A stretch of 46,447 bases of DNA, from assembly GCA_015488685.1 (NCBI GenBank), contig WFNH01000122.1, positions 1-46,447 on the forward strand, given 5' to 3'. The notes under the pieces were generated by a model. That model saw nothing but the letters and a program-made list of their open reading frames with translations, was not told the DNA's origin and did not search any database. Both the position numbers and the translations under genes were made by a program. Below, one piece after another: positions 35,363-43,571 of the stretch (position 1 is the stretch's first letter; the number at the start of each line of letters is the position of its first letter). The stretch comes from Marinosulfonomonas sp. (lineage in GTDB: Bacteria > Pseudomonadota > Alphaproteobacteria > Rhodobacterales > Rhodobacteraceae).

Positions 35363-37101
35363 GCGATTTCCTCGGCGTTTCCTCCTCGCTGAACGGGCGT
35401 CGTTGGGTCGGACCGACCGCGGATGATGACCGGCTGGCCGAAGCGATGAGCCAGCAAACCGCCCTGCCCCTGCCACTGTGCCGCATCCTTGTACGGCGCG
35501 GGGTGACGCCGGAACAGGCTGAAACTTTCCTTGAGCCGACGCTGAAAGACCTGCTGCCCGATCCGCTGACCCTAAAGGATATGGGGCCTGCCGCCGCGCG
35601 TTTTCTAAAGGCGCTGCAATCGGGCGAACGCATCGCCGTCTTTGCCGATTACGACGTGGACGGCGGCACATCCGCTGCCCTGCTGCTGGATTACCTGCGC
35701 CGGATGGGGCGGGATGCCACACTCTATATCCCCGACCGGATCAAGGAAGGATATGGGCCGAATGTGCCCGCCATGCAAAAACTGGCACAGGACCATTCAC
35801 TGATCGTCTGCGTGGATTGCGGCACTCTTTCGCATGACCCGATTGCAGCGGCCAAAGGCGCGGATGTGGTGGTGCTGGATCACCATTTGGGCGGCGAGGA
35901 ACTGCCGCCTGCCGTGGCCGTGGTGAACCCGAACAGGCAGGACGAAAGCGGCGATTACAGCCAGTTGTGTGCCGCCGGTGTGGTGTTCCTGATGCTGGTC
36001 GAGGTAAACCGCCAAATGCGCAGCACCGGCAAATCCGGCCCTGACCTGATGGCGATGCTTGACCTTGTGGCACTGGGAACGGTGGCCGACGTGGCCCCGC
36101 TGACCGGCGTCAACCGTGCGCTGGTGCGTCAGGGGTTGAAAGTGATGGCGCAACGCCAACGTATCGGCCTTGTGGCACTAGGCGATGTGGCACGAATGAA
36201 CAGCGCGCCAACCCCTTATCACCTTGGCTTTCTGCTGGGACCGCGCATCAATGCGGGCGGGCGGATCGGGCAGGCCGATCTGGGCGCGCGCCTGCTGGCC
36301 TGCACCGATATGAACGAGGCCCGTGCGATGGCCGACCGGCTGGACCAACTGAATACCGAACGTCGCGAGGTCGAAGCGCAGGTGCGCGATGTCGCGATGG
36401 ATCAGGCCGAAACCCGCGGGCTGGATGCGCCGCTGGTCTGGGCGGCGGGCGAAGGCTGGCATCCGGGCGTGGTGGGCATCGTTGCCTCGCGCCTGAAAGA
36501 GGCCACCAACCGCCCCGCCATCGTGATCGGGCTGGACGGGGACGAGGGCAAAGGCTCGGGCCGCTCGATATCCGGCGTCGATCTGGGCGCGTCGATCCAG
36601 CGGCTGGTGGCCGAAGGACTGTTGCTAAAGGGCGGCGGGCACAAGATGGCGGCGGGGCTGACTGTGGCGCGCGAGCAGTTGGAACCGGCTATGGCACGGC
36701 TGTCCGAATTGCTGGATAAACAGGGGGCAGGTGAGGCTGGCCCTGCGGACCTGAAACTGGACGGCATCCTGATGCCTGGCGCTGCCACGGTTGACCTGAT
36801 CGAACAGCTGGACGGAGCTGGCCCGTTTGGCGCAGGCGCCCCTGCCCCGCGTTTTGCTTTTCCCGATGTGGAAATCAATTTCGCCAAACGGGTGGGTGAC
36901 AACCATCTGAAAGTGACCTTTGGTGATGGTCTGGGCGCGCGGATCGAGGCGATTGCCTTTGGTGCCTTTGACGGGCCGATGGGGGATACCTTGCTAAATC
37001 ACGGTGGTGCGCGGTTCCATCTGGCAGGGCGGCTGGAAATCAACACTTGGGGCGGTCGGCAACGGGTGCAATTGCGGCTTGAGGATGCAATGCGTGCCTA
37101 A
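35359..37101 (+). CDS. recJ: Single-stranded-DNA-specific exonuclease RecJ
   Basis: The 580-residue enzyme degrades single-stranded DNA 5' to 3' in recombination and mismatch repair. The DHH-phosphoesterase motifs are intact: [13 protein letters not shown] (Asp97, Asp99, Asp101), VDCGTLSHD and [12 protein letters not shown] (Asp-His-His at 174-176). The DHHA1 part is [12 protein letters not shown] near residue 420, and an OB-like C-terminal part follows. It overlaps the isochorismatase-like gene by 4 bp and is the last gene before tRNA-Glu. Confidence 0.97.
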   Translation: MSDFLGVSSSLNGRRWVGPTADDDRLAEAMSQQTALPLPLCRILVRRGVTPEQAETFLEPTLKDLLPDPLTLKDMGPAAARFLKALQSGERIAVFADYDVDGGTSAALLLDYLRRMGRDATLYIPDRIKEGYGPNVPAMQKLAQDHSLIVCVDCGTLSHDPIAAAKGADVVVLDHHLGGEELPPAVAVVNPNRQDESGDYSQLCAAGVVFLMLVEVNRQMRSTGKSGPDLMAMLDLVALGTVADVAPLTGVNRALVRQGLKVMAQRQRIGLVALGDVARMNSAPTPYHLGFLLGPRINAGGRIGQADLGARLLACTDMNEARAMADRLDQLNTERREVEAQVRDVAMDQAETRGLDAPLVWAAGEGWHPGVVGIVASRLKEATNRPAIVIGLDGDEGKGSGRSISGVDLGASIQRLVAEGLLLKGGGHKMAAGLTVAREQLEPAMARLSELLDKQGAGEAGPADLKLDGILMPGAATVDLIEQLDGAGPFGAGAPAPRFAFPDVEINFAKRVGDNHLKVTFGDGLGARIEAIAFGAFDGPMGDTLLNHGGARFHLAGRLEINTWGGRQRVQLRLEDAMRA

Positions 37102-37146
37102 GTGAATGTCGCGCTAATAAAATGCACAATTATCGCAAAAACCCTC

Positions 37147-37175
37147 TTGCGCCTTGGCGCGACTTTGCCTAGATA
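37147..37175 (+). promoter_or_regulatory. Sigma-70-type promoter for tRNA-Glu
   Basis: TTGCGC (37147-37152) and TAGATA (37170-37175) are 17 bp apart, with a GC-rich stretch after the -10 element typical of a stringently controlled tRNA promoter. The mature tRNA begins 19 bp downstream. Transcription start at about 37182 is predicted. Confidence 0.6.
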
Positions 37176-37193
37176 CGCCTCACGTCACAAAGT

Positions 37194-37268
37194 GGCCCGT
37201 TCGTCTATCGGTTAGGACGCCAGGTTTTCAACCTGGAAAGAGGGGTTCAATTCCCCTACGGGCTACCA
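37194..37268 (+). tRNA. tRNA-Glu (anticodon TTC)
   Basis: The 75-base cloverleaf has the acceptor GGCCCGT paired with ACGGGCT (one G-U pair), the anticodon stem CCAGG/CCTGG with loop TTTTCAA (anticodon TTC), and the T-arm GGGGTTCAATTCCCC. CCA is encoded at 37266-37268. It reads GAA and GAG. A promoter precedes it; the downstream sequence on the plus strand has no clear T-tract. Confidence 0.96.
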
Positions 37269-37344
37269 GTGATGTATTTTCCCAAATTTTCGACGCTGTT
37301 TTCGGGCCACGGGCTTTTGGCTTTTTTCGGCCCTGCAAAAATAT

Positions 37345-37367
37345 AGGGCCGCCCTGCAGGCAGCCCT
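37345..37367 (-). terminator. Rho-independent terminator of the 51-residue ORF
   Basis: AGGGC-C-GCC and GGC-A-GCCCT pair around CTGCA. On the minus strand the stem is followed by ATATTTTTGC, a T-rich tract. It lies 43 bp past the stop of the small ORF at 37411, which supports that gene being expressed. Confidence 0.7.
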
Positions 37368-37410
37368 CTTCTCACTGGAATATGGTAAGGGTTAGAATAC
37401 CAAAAAACCC

Positions 37411-37566
37411 TTAATATTCGCAGTCAGGACATTCCGTATCAATCAACCAACCGCCCGGTCCGGCAATCGTGTCTGGCAGGGCGAAAATCATTGCTTCACG
37501 GATAGCAAAAACCGTCAAAAAGCTAAGCCCGATCTGATCAAATGTAATTTGTTGAAGTAAGTCCAT
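37411..37566 (-). CDS. Small protein with C-terminal CPDCEY motif (51 residues)
   Basis: The frame ATG 37566 to TAA 37411 codes 51 residues: MDLLQQITFDQIGLSFLTV opens it, a moderately hydrophobic middle (FAIREAMIFALP) follows, and it ends DTECPDCEY, with two Cys that could bind metal or form a disulfide. A strong GGAGGG ribosome site is 5 bp upstream of the ATG, and a terminator follows. These three signals together make a real gene likely. It lies between tRNA-Glu and an AT-rich gap before the diguanylate cyclase. I do not recognise the family; short length prevents more. Confidence 0.7.
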   Translation of the reverse strand: MDLLQQITFDQIGLSFLTVFAIREAMIFALPDTIAGPGGWLIDTECPDCEY

Positions 37567-37717
37567 TGTACCCTCCGAATCTCTGTTGAAACAGTTTTGC
37601 CAAAAATTCAGGGCCTAAAAATGACTGAAACAGGCCGAAATATGTTCATTCTTTCTGGAATAAGGCAAACCCGTGGCGGGATTTACAAAGGGCACCCTGC
37701 AACCGGGCCTTGCAATG

Positions 37718-38749
37718 CTAACCAGACATGGACCCTTCCCTAAGGTCACCTTCGTCGCCCTTTGAAGATAGATCTTCCGAGAACACGGTATAGCAAGCCC
37801 GCCCTTTATCTTTTGACGCATATAATGCCAGATCGGCGTTCATCAGGATTTTGTCAGCTGTAATTTTCTGACAACCATCAGAAACGGTTGTGCCGATGCT
37901 TGCTGAAATCAGGCAGGGCTTGCCGCAATAGGGAATTGGCTCCTCCAACCGCCGGATAATCCTGGCGGCAATCTCATTTAACTTGTCAATGTCCGTCATC
38001 CGGTGAAAAATAAGCACAAACTCATCCCCACCGATCCGTGCCACCAGATCTTCTTTTCGGGTTTCATCAAGCAATACCTTGGCTACCGCTTGCAACACCA
38101 GATCCCCCGCCGCATGGCCCAGCGTATCATTCACCCTTTTAAAATAATCCAGATCCACTTGCATCAGGCCGAATTTTTCACCTGCCTCTACAAAATGGGT
38201 CAATACATGGTCCATTGCGCGTCGGTTCTTCAACCCCGTCAGCGTGTCGGAAAAGGCCTGCTCTTCAGCGGCAACCTTGGCCCCCTGCAATCTTGTATTC
38301 AGCTTACGGGATTCGGCCATGGCGGCCGATTTAGCCTCGATCAGGTAAAGCATTTCCACAGCCAGATCAGTGGCCGCAAAATCGCTGATTGTCAGGTCAT
38401 AGTCGCGGATAGCATCTACAACAGATATTCCAAACGACATGTCCAACAACACCCCATCCCCCCCGTCGACCGGCACAGCAACCGCCTTTAGCGTTGTATT
38501 ACGGCCATTTTGCACCACCAGATGCAACTTTTCTCCCTGTTGATCCAGGATACCGGATACCGTTCCGACGTCACATGGCCGACGAACCAAAAAGCAATCA
38601 AAGAACAACAGCCCGGGCAATTCCCGATCGGGAAAAAGCTTGGCTACCGTCGCGCCACACTGCCGAATTATTCCGTCCGTCGACAGCCATATATGCATTG
38701 GCATCATTCGCGCCAGATCTGCTGCGGTTATGCATATTTGATCCATCAT
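37718..38749 (-). CDS. H-NOX-associated diguanylate cyclase
   Basis: The 343-residue protein has an N-terminal HNOBA/PAS-like sensor part (about 10-130, MMPMHIWLSTDGIIRQCG), a helical linker (133-165) and a GGDEF domain. The active-site motif is GGDEF at 240-244 and the inhibitory site is RKED at 231-234, so it should make and be limited by cyclic di-GMP. It overlaps the H-NOX gene by 4 bp, so both are made together, and NO or redox-tuned cyclic di-GMP output is inferred. The start codon may be either ATG at 38749 or 38746. Confidence 0.92.
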   Translation of the reverse strand: MMDQICITAADLARMMPMHIWLSTDGIIRQCGATVAKLFPDRELPGLLFFDCFLVRRPCDVGTVSGILDQQGEKLHLVVQNGRNTTLKAVAVPVDGGDGVLLDMSFGISVVDAIRDYDLTISDFAATDLAVEMLYLIEAKSAAMAESRKLNTRLQGAKVAAEEQAFSDTLTGLKNRRAMDHVLTHFVEAGEKFGLMQVDLDYFKRVNDTLGHAAGDLVLQAVAKVLLDETRKEDLVARIGGDEFVLIFHRMTDIDKLNEIAARIIRRLEEPIPYCGKPCLISASIGTTVSDGCQKITADKILMNADLALYASKDKGRACYTVFSEDLSSKGDEGDLREGSMSG

Positions 38750-39339
38750 ACCCCCACTGGCCCTGCCAAACGGAAGTCCCGTCCATCAGCAAAGCTGCTT
38801 TGAATCAAGGTGATCGCAATTTCCTCGCATCCGGCTTCGCCATCGATATCCTTCAACAGAACCAGCGCCCCGTAATCGTCTGCCATAGCGCGCAGCACCC
38901 CGCGCATTACCCGCCCGAATCCTCTGGGTGGGCCTTTGCACACCAGGCGGAAATCATTCCCGTCACGCCCGCCATAGAGTGCCATTCTGGGCAGTTCCAG
39001 TTCCGGCAGGGCTAGTTTTGCCCGTCCGTTCAGATCATCCAGCGAATGCAGGAACTCCATATAGGTATCCCCGCCAAACCGCAGTAAACGGCGCAAAGAT
39101 TCATTGTCGGGATTGGACACCAGATAGGTTCCCAAATCTTCAAGCAAGGTTTCACGGGGTTTTGACAAACAGTCGGACGCTGCCAGCAGAACCGCATAGA
39201 TCAGCCCGTCATCGTAATCGAGCATAGCTTCAAACCGCTCAAACGGCAGATTTGCGCGGCTGACCACATCCTGCCAGACGGCATTGCCATATGTATCGCG
39301 CAAGAAGCACTCAAGCGAGCGGTTGATCAACCCGTGCAT
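38746..39339 (-). CDS. H-NOX heme nitric-oxide/oxygen-binding sensor
   Basis: The 197-residue protein has the H-NOX start HGLINRSLECFLRDTYGN and the proximal-histidine helix GGDTYMEFLHSLDDLN (His98). The family Y-x-S-x-R motif, which grips the heme propionates, should fall at about 135-139, but reads Lys135-Gly-Pro-Pro-Arg139 (CKGPPRGFGRVMRGVL), so the Tyr and Ser are missing while Arg stays. An AAGGA ribosome site precedes ATG 39339. It is followed at once by its diguanylate cyclase partner. Heme binding, and NO or O2 choice, cannot be settled from sequence. Confidence 0.88.
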   Translation of the reverse strand: MHGLINRSLECFLRDTYGNAVWQDVVSRANLPFERFEAMLDYDDGLIYAVLLAASDCLSKPRETLLEDLGTYLVSNPDNESLRRLLRFGGDTYMEFLHSLDDLNGRAKLALPELELPRMALYGGRDGNDFRLVCKGPPRGFGRVMRGVLRAMADDYGALVLLKDIDGEAGCEEIAITLIQSSFADGRDFRLAGPVGV

Positions 39340-39481
39340 TCATCTCATCCTTGTCTACCGCCCTCTTCCTAGATCAAGAATATTAACAAATCTCCAAAGG
39401 GAAATGATCAATCGTTTCACCCTCCGACCACCCGGCCACAATGTCGGGCTGTAGTAACAGATAGGCAGATTGAAAGGAGTT

Positions 39482-40168
39482 CTACCCCAGCCATGCAGGC
39501 AAATGTCCGATGTCCGGCAGCACCACGTCGGCGTGCGGGGCCAATTCCTCATGGCAGGCAACCCCGGTGAGCACCGCAACCGGCACCATACCGGCGGCCC
39601 TGCCGGCCACCAGATCATGCACGGAATCCCCGACCATAGCGATCTGTTTGCCCGGCAGACCGATATGGTCCGCAAAGGCCGACATCATTCCCGCCTCGGG
39701 TTTGCCGCCGAAACCGCTGTCTGATCCGACAATGAAATCGAACATGCCGGAAATACCGGACGCTTCCAGATGTGCCCGCGCGGGGGCCTCGCCATCATTT
39801 GTGGCCACACCCAGTTTCAGCCCCATCGCCTGAAGCTGCAACAACAAGGGGATCAGCGGGGTGGCCTCGACCATCGGCACCTGCGCGGCCGCCGTATTCA
39901 GGCGATTGGTCAGTGTTTCTACTGTTTCATTCTCAAAGAACGGCAGCAAAGCAGCAGCAATATCGGGCGGAGTGTCGAAGATCACCATTGAATCGGGGGC
40001 GAATTTTCCTGTGTGGATATCATATCCGATGGCTTTCCCCATGCGGGCGGCCAAAACCTCGTCCCCTCCGGCCTCGTCCAGCAGCAGGGTTTTGGCCCAG
40101 ATGCCCCATGTGGCATAAAAATCGAACAGGGTTCCATCCTTGTCGAACAATATTGCCTGAATATCCAT
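39482..40168 (-). CDS. HAD superfamily phosphatase, phosphoglycolate-phosphatase-like
   Basis: The 228-residue protein has HAD motif I FDKDGTLFD (Asp9, Asp11), the threonine/serine-like motif II near VATNDGEAP, Lys in GGKPEAGM and motif IV VGDSVHDLVAGRAAG. The cap is of the C1 helical type. Gph-like enzymes remove 2-phosphoglycolate, but the substrate of this one is uncertain. It is divergent from marR with a 102-bp gap. A 142-bp gap after the stop codon separates it from the H-NOX gene. Confidence 0.92.
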   Translation of the reverse strand: MDIQAILFDKDGTLFDFYATWGIWAKTLLLDEAGGDEVLAARMGKAIGYDIHTGKFAPDSMVIFDTPPDIAAALLPFFENETVETLTNRLNTAAAQVPMVEATPLIPLLLQLQAMGLKLGVATNDGEAPARAHLEASGISGMFDFIVGSDSGFGGKPEAGMMSAFADHIGLPGKQIAMVGDSVHDLVAGRAAGMVPVAVLTGVACHEELAPHADVVLPDIGHLPAWLG

Positions 40169-40254
40169 AATCTTTCACATCCCGTTTGCATCCCGCCGCA
40201 CCCTGCCCGCAGAGGCGCGGCTTGGCAACAGGAATTGACAGGGTCGCGCCACTG

Positions 40255-40269
40255 GTTGACAGTGTCAAC
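40255..40269. promoter_or_regulatory. Candidate MarR operator
   Basis: GTTGACA-G-TGTCAAC is a 15-bp palindrome that ends one base before the marR start codon. The same TTGACA hexamer occurs 21 bp upstream (40235-40240). MarR proteins commonly bind such palindromes at their own promoters, so self-repression is likely. The hpd-side HAD gene is also within reach. Confidence 0.65.
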
Positions 40270-40270
40270 T

Positions 40271-40726
40271 ATGGACACAGACACATCATACCGCCTTCAC
40301 CGCTCATTGGGATATCAACTGACTCTGACAGCACGGATGCAGGAGCGCCGGCTGGATGAGCAATTGAAAACCATAGGCCTGACGCGGATCACATGGTGCA
40401 TCCTGCTGGCGGTGCTGAACGAAAGCCTGCCCAACCCATCCGACATTGCCCGCTTTGTCGGCATTGATCGCACCGCCACCTCGCGCGCCTTGCGCCAGAT
40501 GGAGGCCGACGGGATGATCCGGCGCACCACGGGCAAAGGCGACGGGCGCACCACATTGGTTGTGGTGACGGGCAAAGGGTATGAATTGCACCGGCAGGCC
40601 ACCCCGATGGCGCGGGACAATGCCGAGCATTGGCAGGGCAAACTAACCGAGGCCGAAACAAAGGAATTCTGCCGCCTGATGGGAAAACTGCGCGAGGGCG
40701 AGGATGCTGCGTTAAAGCGGCTGTAA
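40271..40726 (+). CDS. MarR family transcriptional regulator
   Basis: The 151-residue protein has the winged helix of the MarR family (LPNPSDIARFVGIDRTATSRALRQME, about residues 52-77, then DGMIRRTTGKGDGRTTLVVVT for the wing). The ATG at 40271 starts one base after a 15-bp palindrome and has no visible ribosome site, so the mRNA may be leaderless; the in-frame extension to 40013 runs through the HAD gene on the opposite strand. The effector is unknown. It is followed by an SRPBCC gene 19 bp downstream. Confidence 0.9.
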   Translation: MDTDTSYRLHRSLGYQLTLTARMQERRLDEQLKTIGLTRITWCILLAVLNESLPNPSDIARFVGIDRTATSRALRQMEADGMIRRTTGKGDGRTTLVVVTGKGYELHRQATPMARDNAEHWQGKLTEAETKEFCRLMGKLREGEDAALKRL

Positions 40727-40745
40727 GGTTTTTATCGGAGTAATT

Positions 40746-41291
40746 ATGAAAGAAATACATAGTATCCAAATCCAACAGCCTATTGAAACTGTATTTGACT
40801 TGGTCACCGATCCAAACCGTTTCCATGAATGGAGCACCTACGTCCGGCGCCTCGAAATTCTTTCAAGGGGGTCCTGGGGCGGGTTTGATCAGGCACGTTT
40901 CATACTCGTTCGGGGAAATCTTGAGGTTGAACTCATCGAGACCGTGATAAAATACGAGCGCCCGACTCTGGTTGCCAGCAAATTTCACATACTTCGCTCG
41001 ACCCACACACCCAACGATCCATCACAAGGCGACCTTCCGCCCATTGGGGAAATCGATTTTCCCAAGGAATGCGTTATCGAGAAACGTTTTAAGAATGAGC
41101 AGAGGACTATGATTGAGCAGATGGATTTCATTCCAGAGGGGGAGAACTCGATGACCCTTAAGATAACAAAGTTAAGCCATCTTGGGCTTCTCCATTCAGT
41201 AGTTGCATGGACAAACATAATACTACGCAGAAGTCAGCTCGCTAAGACGCTTGAAGCGATCAAAAAGGCGGCCGAGAGCAACAGTGAATGA
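40746..41291 (+). CDS. SRPBCC superfamily (START-like) protein
   Basis: The 181-residue protein has the SRPBCC pattern: SIQIQQPIETVFDLVTDPNR at the start, a central beta region and a C-terminal helix (RSQLAKTLEAIKKAAES). Such folds bind hydrophobic ligands or act as cyclases; the ligand is unknown. Its composition is AT-richer than marR and the sulfotransferase gene, which suggests recent transfer. A CGGAG ribosome site precedes ATG 40746. It lies 19 bp after marR and may be part of the same transcript. Confidence 0.85.
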   Translation: MKEIHSIQIQQPIETVFDLVTDPNRFHEWSTYVRRLEILSRGSWGGFDQARFILVRGNLEVELIETVIKYERPTLVASKFHILRSTHTPNDPSQGDLPPIGEIDFPKECVIEKRFKNEQRTMIEQMDFIPEGENSMTLKITKLSHLGLLHSVVAWTNIILRRSQLAKTLEAIKKAAESNSE

Positions 41292-41343
41292 ACTACGCCC
41301 CCTCCGCAAATGCCTATACATCTGGGGCCGTATCTACTGATAA

Positions 41344-41374
41344 GATATTGAACGGGTGTAACGGCCTCAATATC
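41344..41374. terminator. Hairpin between convergent genes
   Basis: GATATTGA (41344-41351) and TCAATATC (41367-41374) form a perfect 8-bp stem around a 15-base loop. It lies between the convergent SRPBCC and sulfotransferase genes. A competing pairing, GGCCGT (41326-41331) with ACGGCC (41361-41366), is also possible. There is no T-tract, so termination is only inferred. Confidence 0.4.
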
Positions 41375-41399
41375 CGCAGAACTTGCCGCTACTGATAGA

Positions 41400-43148
41400 T
41401 CAGCCATCCAGTTCCGGCCACAGCCCCCGATCCAGCCCGTCCACAAATGGCTGCAACTGATCCTTTAGTCGTTTCCACCCGCCAACCGAGCGCCGGTGCA
41501 CCCCTTCGCGCACCTGTCCGACACTTGCGGTGCGCACGGCCGAGGTATTGCGCTCGGGGTGGGCCATGTCCTTGACCCAGTCAACACCGCAAAAACCGGC
41601 CAGCTTGCGGCTGGAGTCCTCGACATCGGCCACGATGTCCTCGTAGCCAATCGTCAGGATGCTGTCGGGGAAAAGCGCCTGCCAGTGCGCCATATACTGC
41701 TGGTGCATATTGGCGACCTGCGCCATTGCCTTCAGATCAAAAGTGTATCCCATCGCAGGCCGTGGAAAATAGGCGCGCCACATCGACAGCGCTACATCGC
41801 GCGGATCGCGCTGCAACCAGACAAACCGGGCCTGTGGCATGGCGCTGGCCAGAAACCCGACATAGCGGTAATTGGCCGGCATTTTGTCGACATAGGCGCT
41901 GGCGGTTTCGGGAAGGTCAGGCAGGGCTTGCATATAGTCCGTCGCAAAACTGTCCGGATCAAACCCCTGCCCGCCTTGCAACACAGCTTCAGCCAAACGC
42001 CCCGCCGTGGCCAATTCGCCAAACCCGGCAACCTCGGGGTGCGAGGTTAATATCTGTTCCGTAAGGGTGGTGCCGGAACGGGGCTGGCCGATCACAAAAA
42101 CAGGTGTGGGGCCGTCATTCTGTTTGGCGATTAAAGGGGGTGTATCCCGTAGGAACAGCGCCAGAATATCCGCCATCTCTTGCGTCTCGCGGGCCATATC
42201 GAACGGGTGCTGGCGGGCGTATTGCCCGTTCGCCGCCTTTAGCGCCCGCGCGGCGGCAGCTATATCACCGGACTGCCAATAGATCACCGAAAGGGCAAAA
42301 TTCAGCGCAATCCGGTCCGGTCCGTTGCTTGGCATCTTCGCCAAGGCCTTTTCGGCCAGCGGTAACAGGGCGGCATTTTCCTCGACCGTCTGTATCTGCG
42401 CCAGTTGGTGCATGGCATCCCCCTGCGCGGGATAGGCTGCCAGCAACGCATTCAACGCCGCCTTGGCCTGTTCCCGACGCCCCAATTCGTTCAACTGCGA
42501 GGCATACCGCTGCAATGACAGCAGATGCGACGGGTTGATCTGCAAGGCCCGCTCCAGCACTGCCAAGCCTTCTTCTTCGCGGTTCAACCGCGACAATGGC
42601 AGGCTGAGATTGGCAAGGGTTTCCGGATTGTCGGGGGTGATGGCCAGTGACGCCTCATAATCCGCCACCGCATCCACATCACGGCCCGTTTCGCTGTAAA
42701 TCACCCCCCGCAGGTTATGCGCTTTGGCGTGGGACGGGTTTGCCTCCAATGCCTTGGCCAAGGCCTCTAACGCGGCATCGCCATTTCCGGATCGCATCTG
42801 CGACATCCCCAGTTGGTAATACAGCACGGACGGATCCGCCCGTTTACCCAACAGCTTGCCAATCAGCGTCTGCGCCTTTTCATGCTGGCCCGACATCACC
42901 AGCGCCTGCACCAGATTGTTCTGGTAGTTCTGATCCTTAGGCGCCATGCGCAGCGCCTTGTTGAAAAACAGGGCCGCCTCGCGCTCGTTCCCCGTTTGCG
43001 CCAGCGCCATACCGGTCAGATTGGCGAAATACGGCTCTTTGGGGAATTTCTTGTGCGCGGTTTTGGCGCCTTTGACAGCGCGGGCAAAATCACCGGCCTG
43101 TAATTGCGCCATTATCTTGTCTGCCAAAGCTTTAGCATTGGTCGCCAT
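41400..43148 (-). CDS. TPR-repeat sulfotransferase
   Basis: The 582-residue protein has about seven tetratricopeptide repeats over residues 20-310 (for example YQLGMSQMRSGNGDAALEAL), then a sulfotransferase domain. The PAPS 5'-phosphosulfate loop is GQPRSGTT at residues 354-361, followed by ILTSHPEVAGFGEL; VWLQRDPRDVALSMWRAYF is the 3'-phosphate site. It probably transfers sulfate from PAPS to a protein or surface saccharide held by the TPRs; the target is unknown. It stands alone, 52 bp after the DUF3572 stop. Confidence 0.94.
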   Translation of the reverse strand: MATNAKALADKIMAQLQAGDFARAVKGAKTAHKKFPKEPYFANLTGMALAQTGNEREAALFFNKALRMAPKDQNYQNNLVQALVMSGQHEKAQTLIGKLLGKRADPSVLYYQLGMSQMRSGNGDAALEALAKALEANPSHAKAHNLRGVIYSETGRDVDAVADYEASLAITPDNPETLANLSLPLSRLNREEEGLAVLERALQINPSHLLSLQRYASQLNELGRREQAKAALNALLAAYPAQGDAMHQLAQIQTVEENAALLPLAEKALAKMPSNGPDRIALNFALSVIYWQSGDIAAAARALKAANGQYARQHPFDMARETQEMADILALFLRDTPPLIAKQNDGPTPVFVIGQPRSGTTLTEQILTSHPEVAGFGELATAGRLAEAVLQGGQGFDPDSFATDYMQALPDLPETASAYVDKMPANYRYVGFLASAMPQARFVWLQRDPRDVALSMWRAYFPRPAMGYTFDLKAMAQVANMHQQYMAHWQALFPDSILTIGYEDIVADVEDSSRKLAGFCGVDWVKDMAHPERNTSAVRTASVGQVREGVHRRSVGGWKRLKDQLQPFVDGLDRGLWPELDG

Positions 43149-43199
43149 GTTCTGCCCTGCCCGTGTTTATTGTCCCTGCAATATAGGTGCAGGCCCCCC

Positions 43200-43478
43200 T
43201 CAGGTCCAGTTCACATCGGCCCCGCCGGGCAATGCCTGCCGCGCCCGCATCAGGGTTTCATATGGCAGGCCTTCGCCATCGCAATAGGCCATCACCCAGG
43301 CATCATCCATCATCACAAAATCCAGAACCGAGCCCAGAAACTCTGATTCTCCGGCCCGCGCCCGCAGGTCGGATTCGCTGGCGCCAGTGGCCCCCAGAAA
43401 AACCGGCAGCAACTCTTCGTTGGCAACCAGCCATGTAAGCACACTCAATGCGCGAACTTCCGCTTGTTTATTGTCCAT
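43200..43478 (-). CDS. DUF3572 family protein
   Basis: This 92-residue protein of the uncharacterised DUF3572 family is largely helical (RALSVLTWLVANEELLPVFL, LGSVLDFVMMDDAWVMAYC). I preferred ATG 43478 (MDNKQAEVRAL) over GTG 43493, which would add five residues; neither has a strong ribosome site. It is divergent from pleD with a 93-bp gap, as in other alphaproteobacteria, and may share a regulatory region with it. No function is assigned to the family. Confidence 0.85.
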   Translation of the reverse strand: MDNKQAEVRALSVLTWLVANEELLPVFLGATGASESDLRARAGESEFLGSVLDFVMMDDAWVMAYCDGEGLPYETLMRARQALPGGADVNWT

Positions 43479-43571
43479 TTCACACTCTGTCACTGCTTTG
43501 GAAACTATTTGTTAACCTATCTGACCAAAAACTAAATCAGAACAGGAAACTATTTAACAAGTGAGAATAAA

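Noticed and set aside
37154-37414. 86-codon plus-strand frame across tRNA-Glu.
   Set aside because: It overlaps the tRNA and its promoter; no ribosome site or family.
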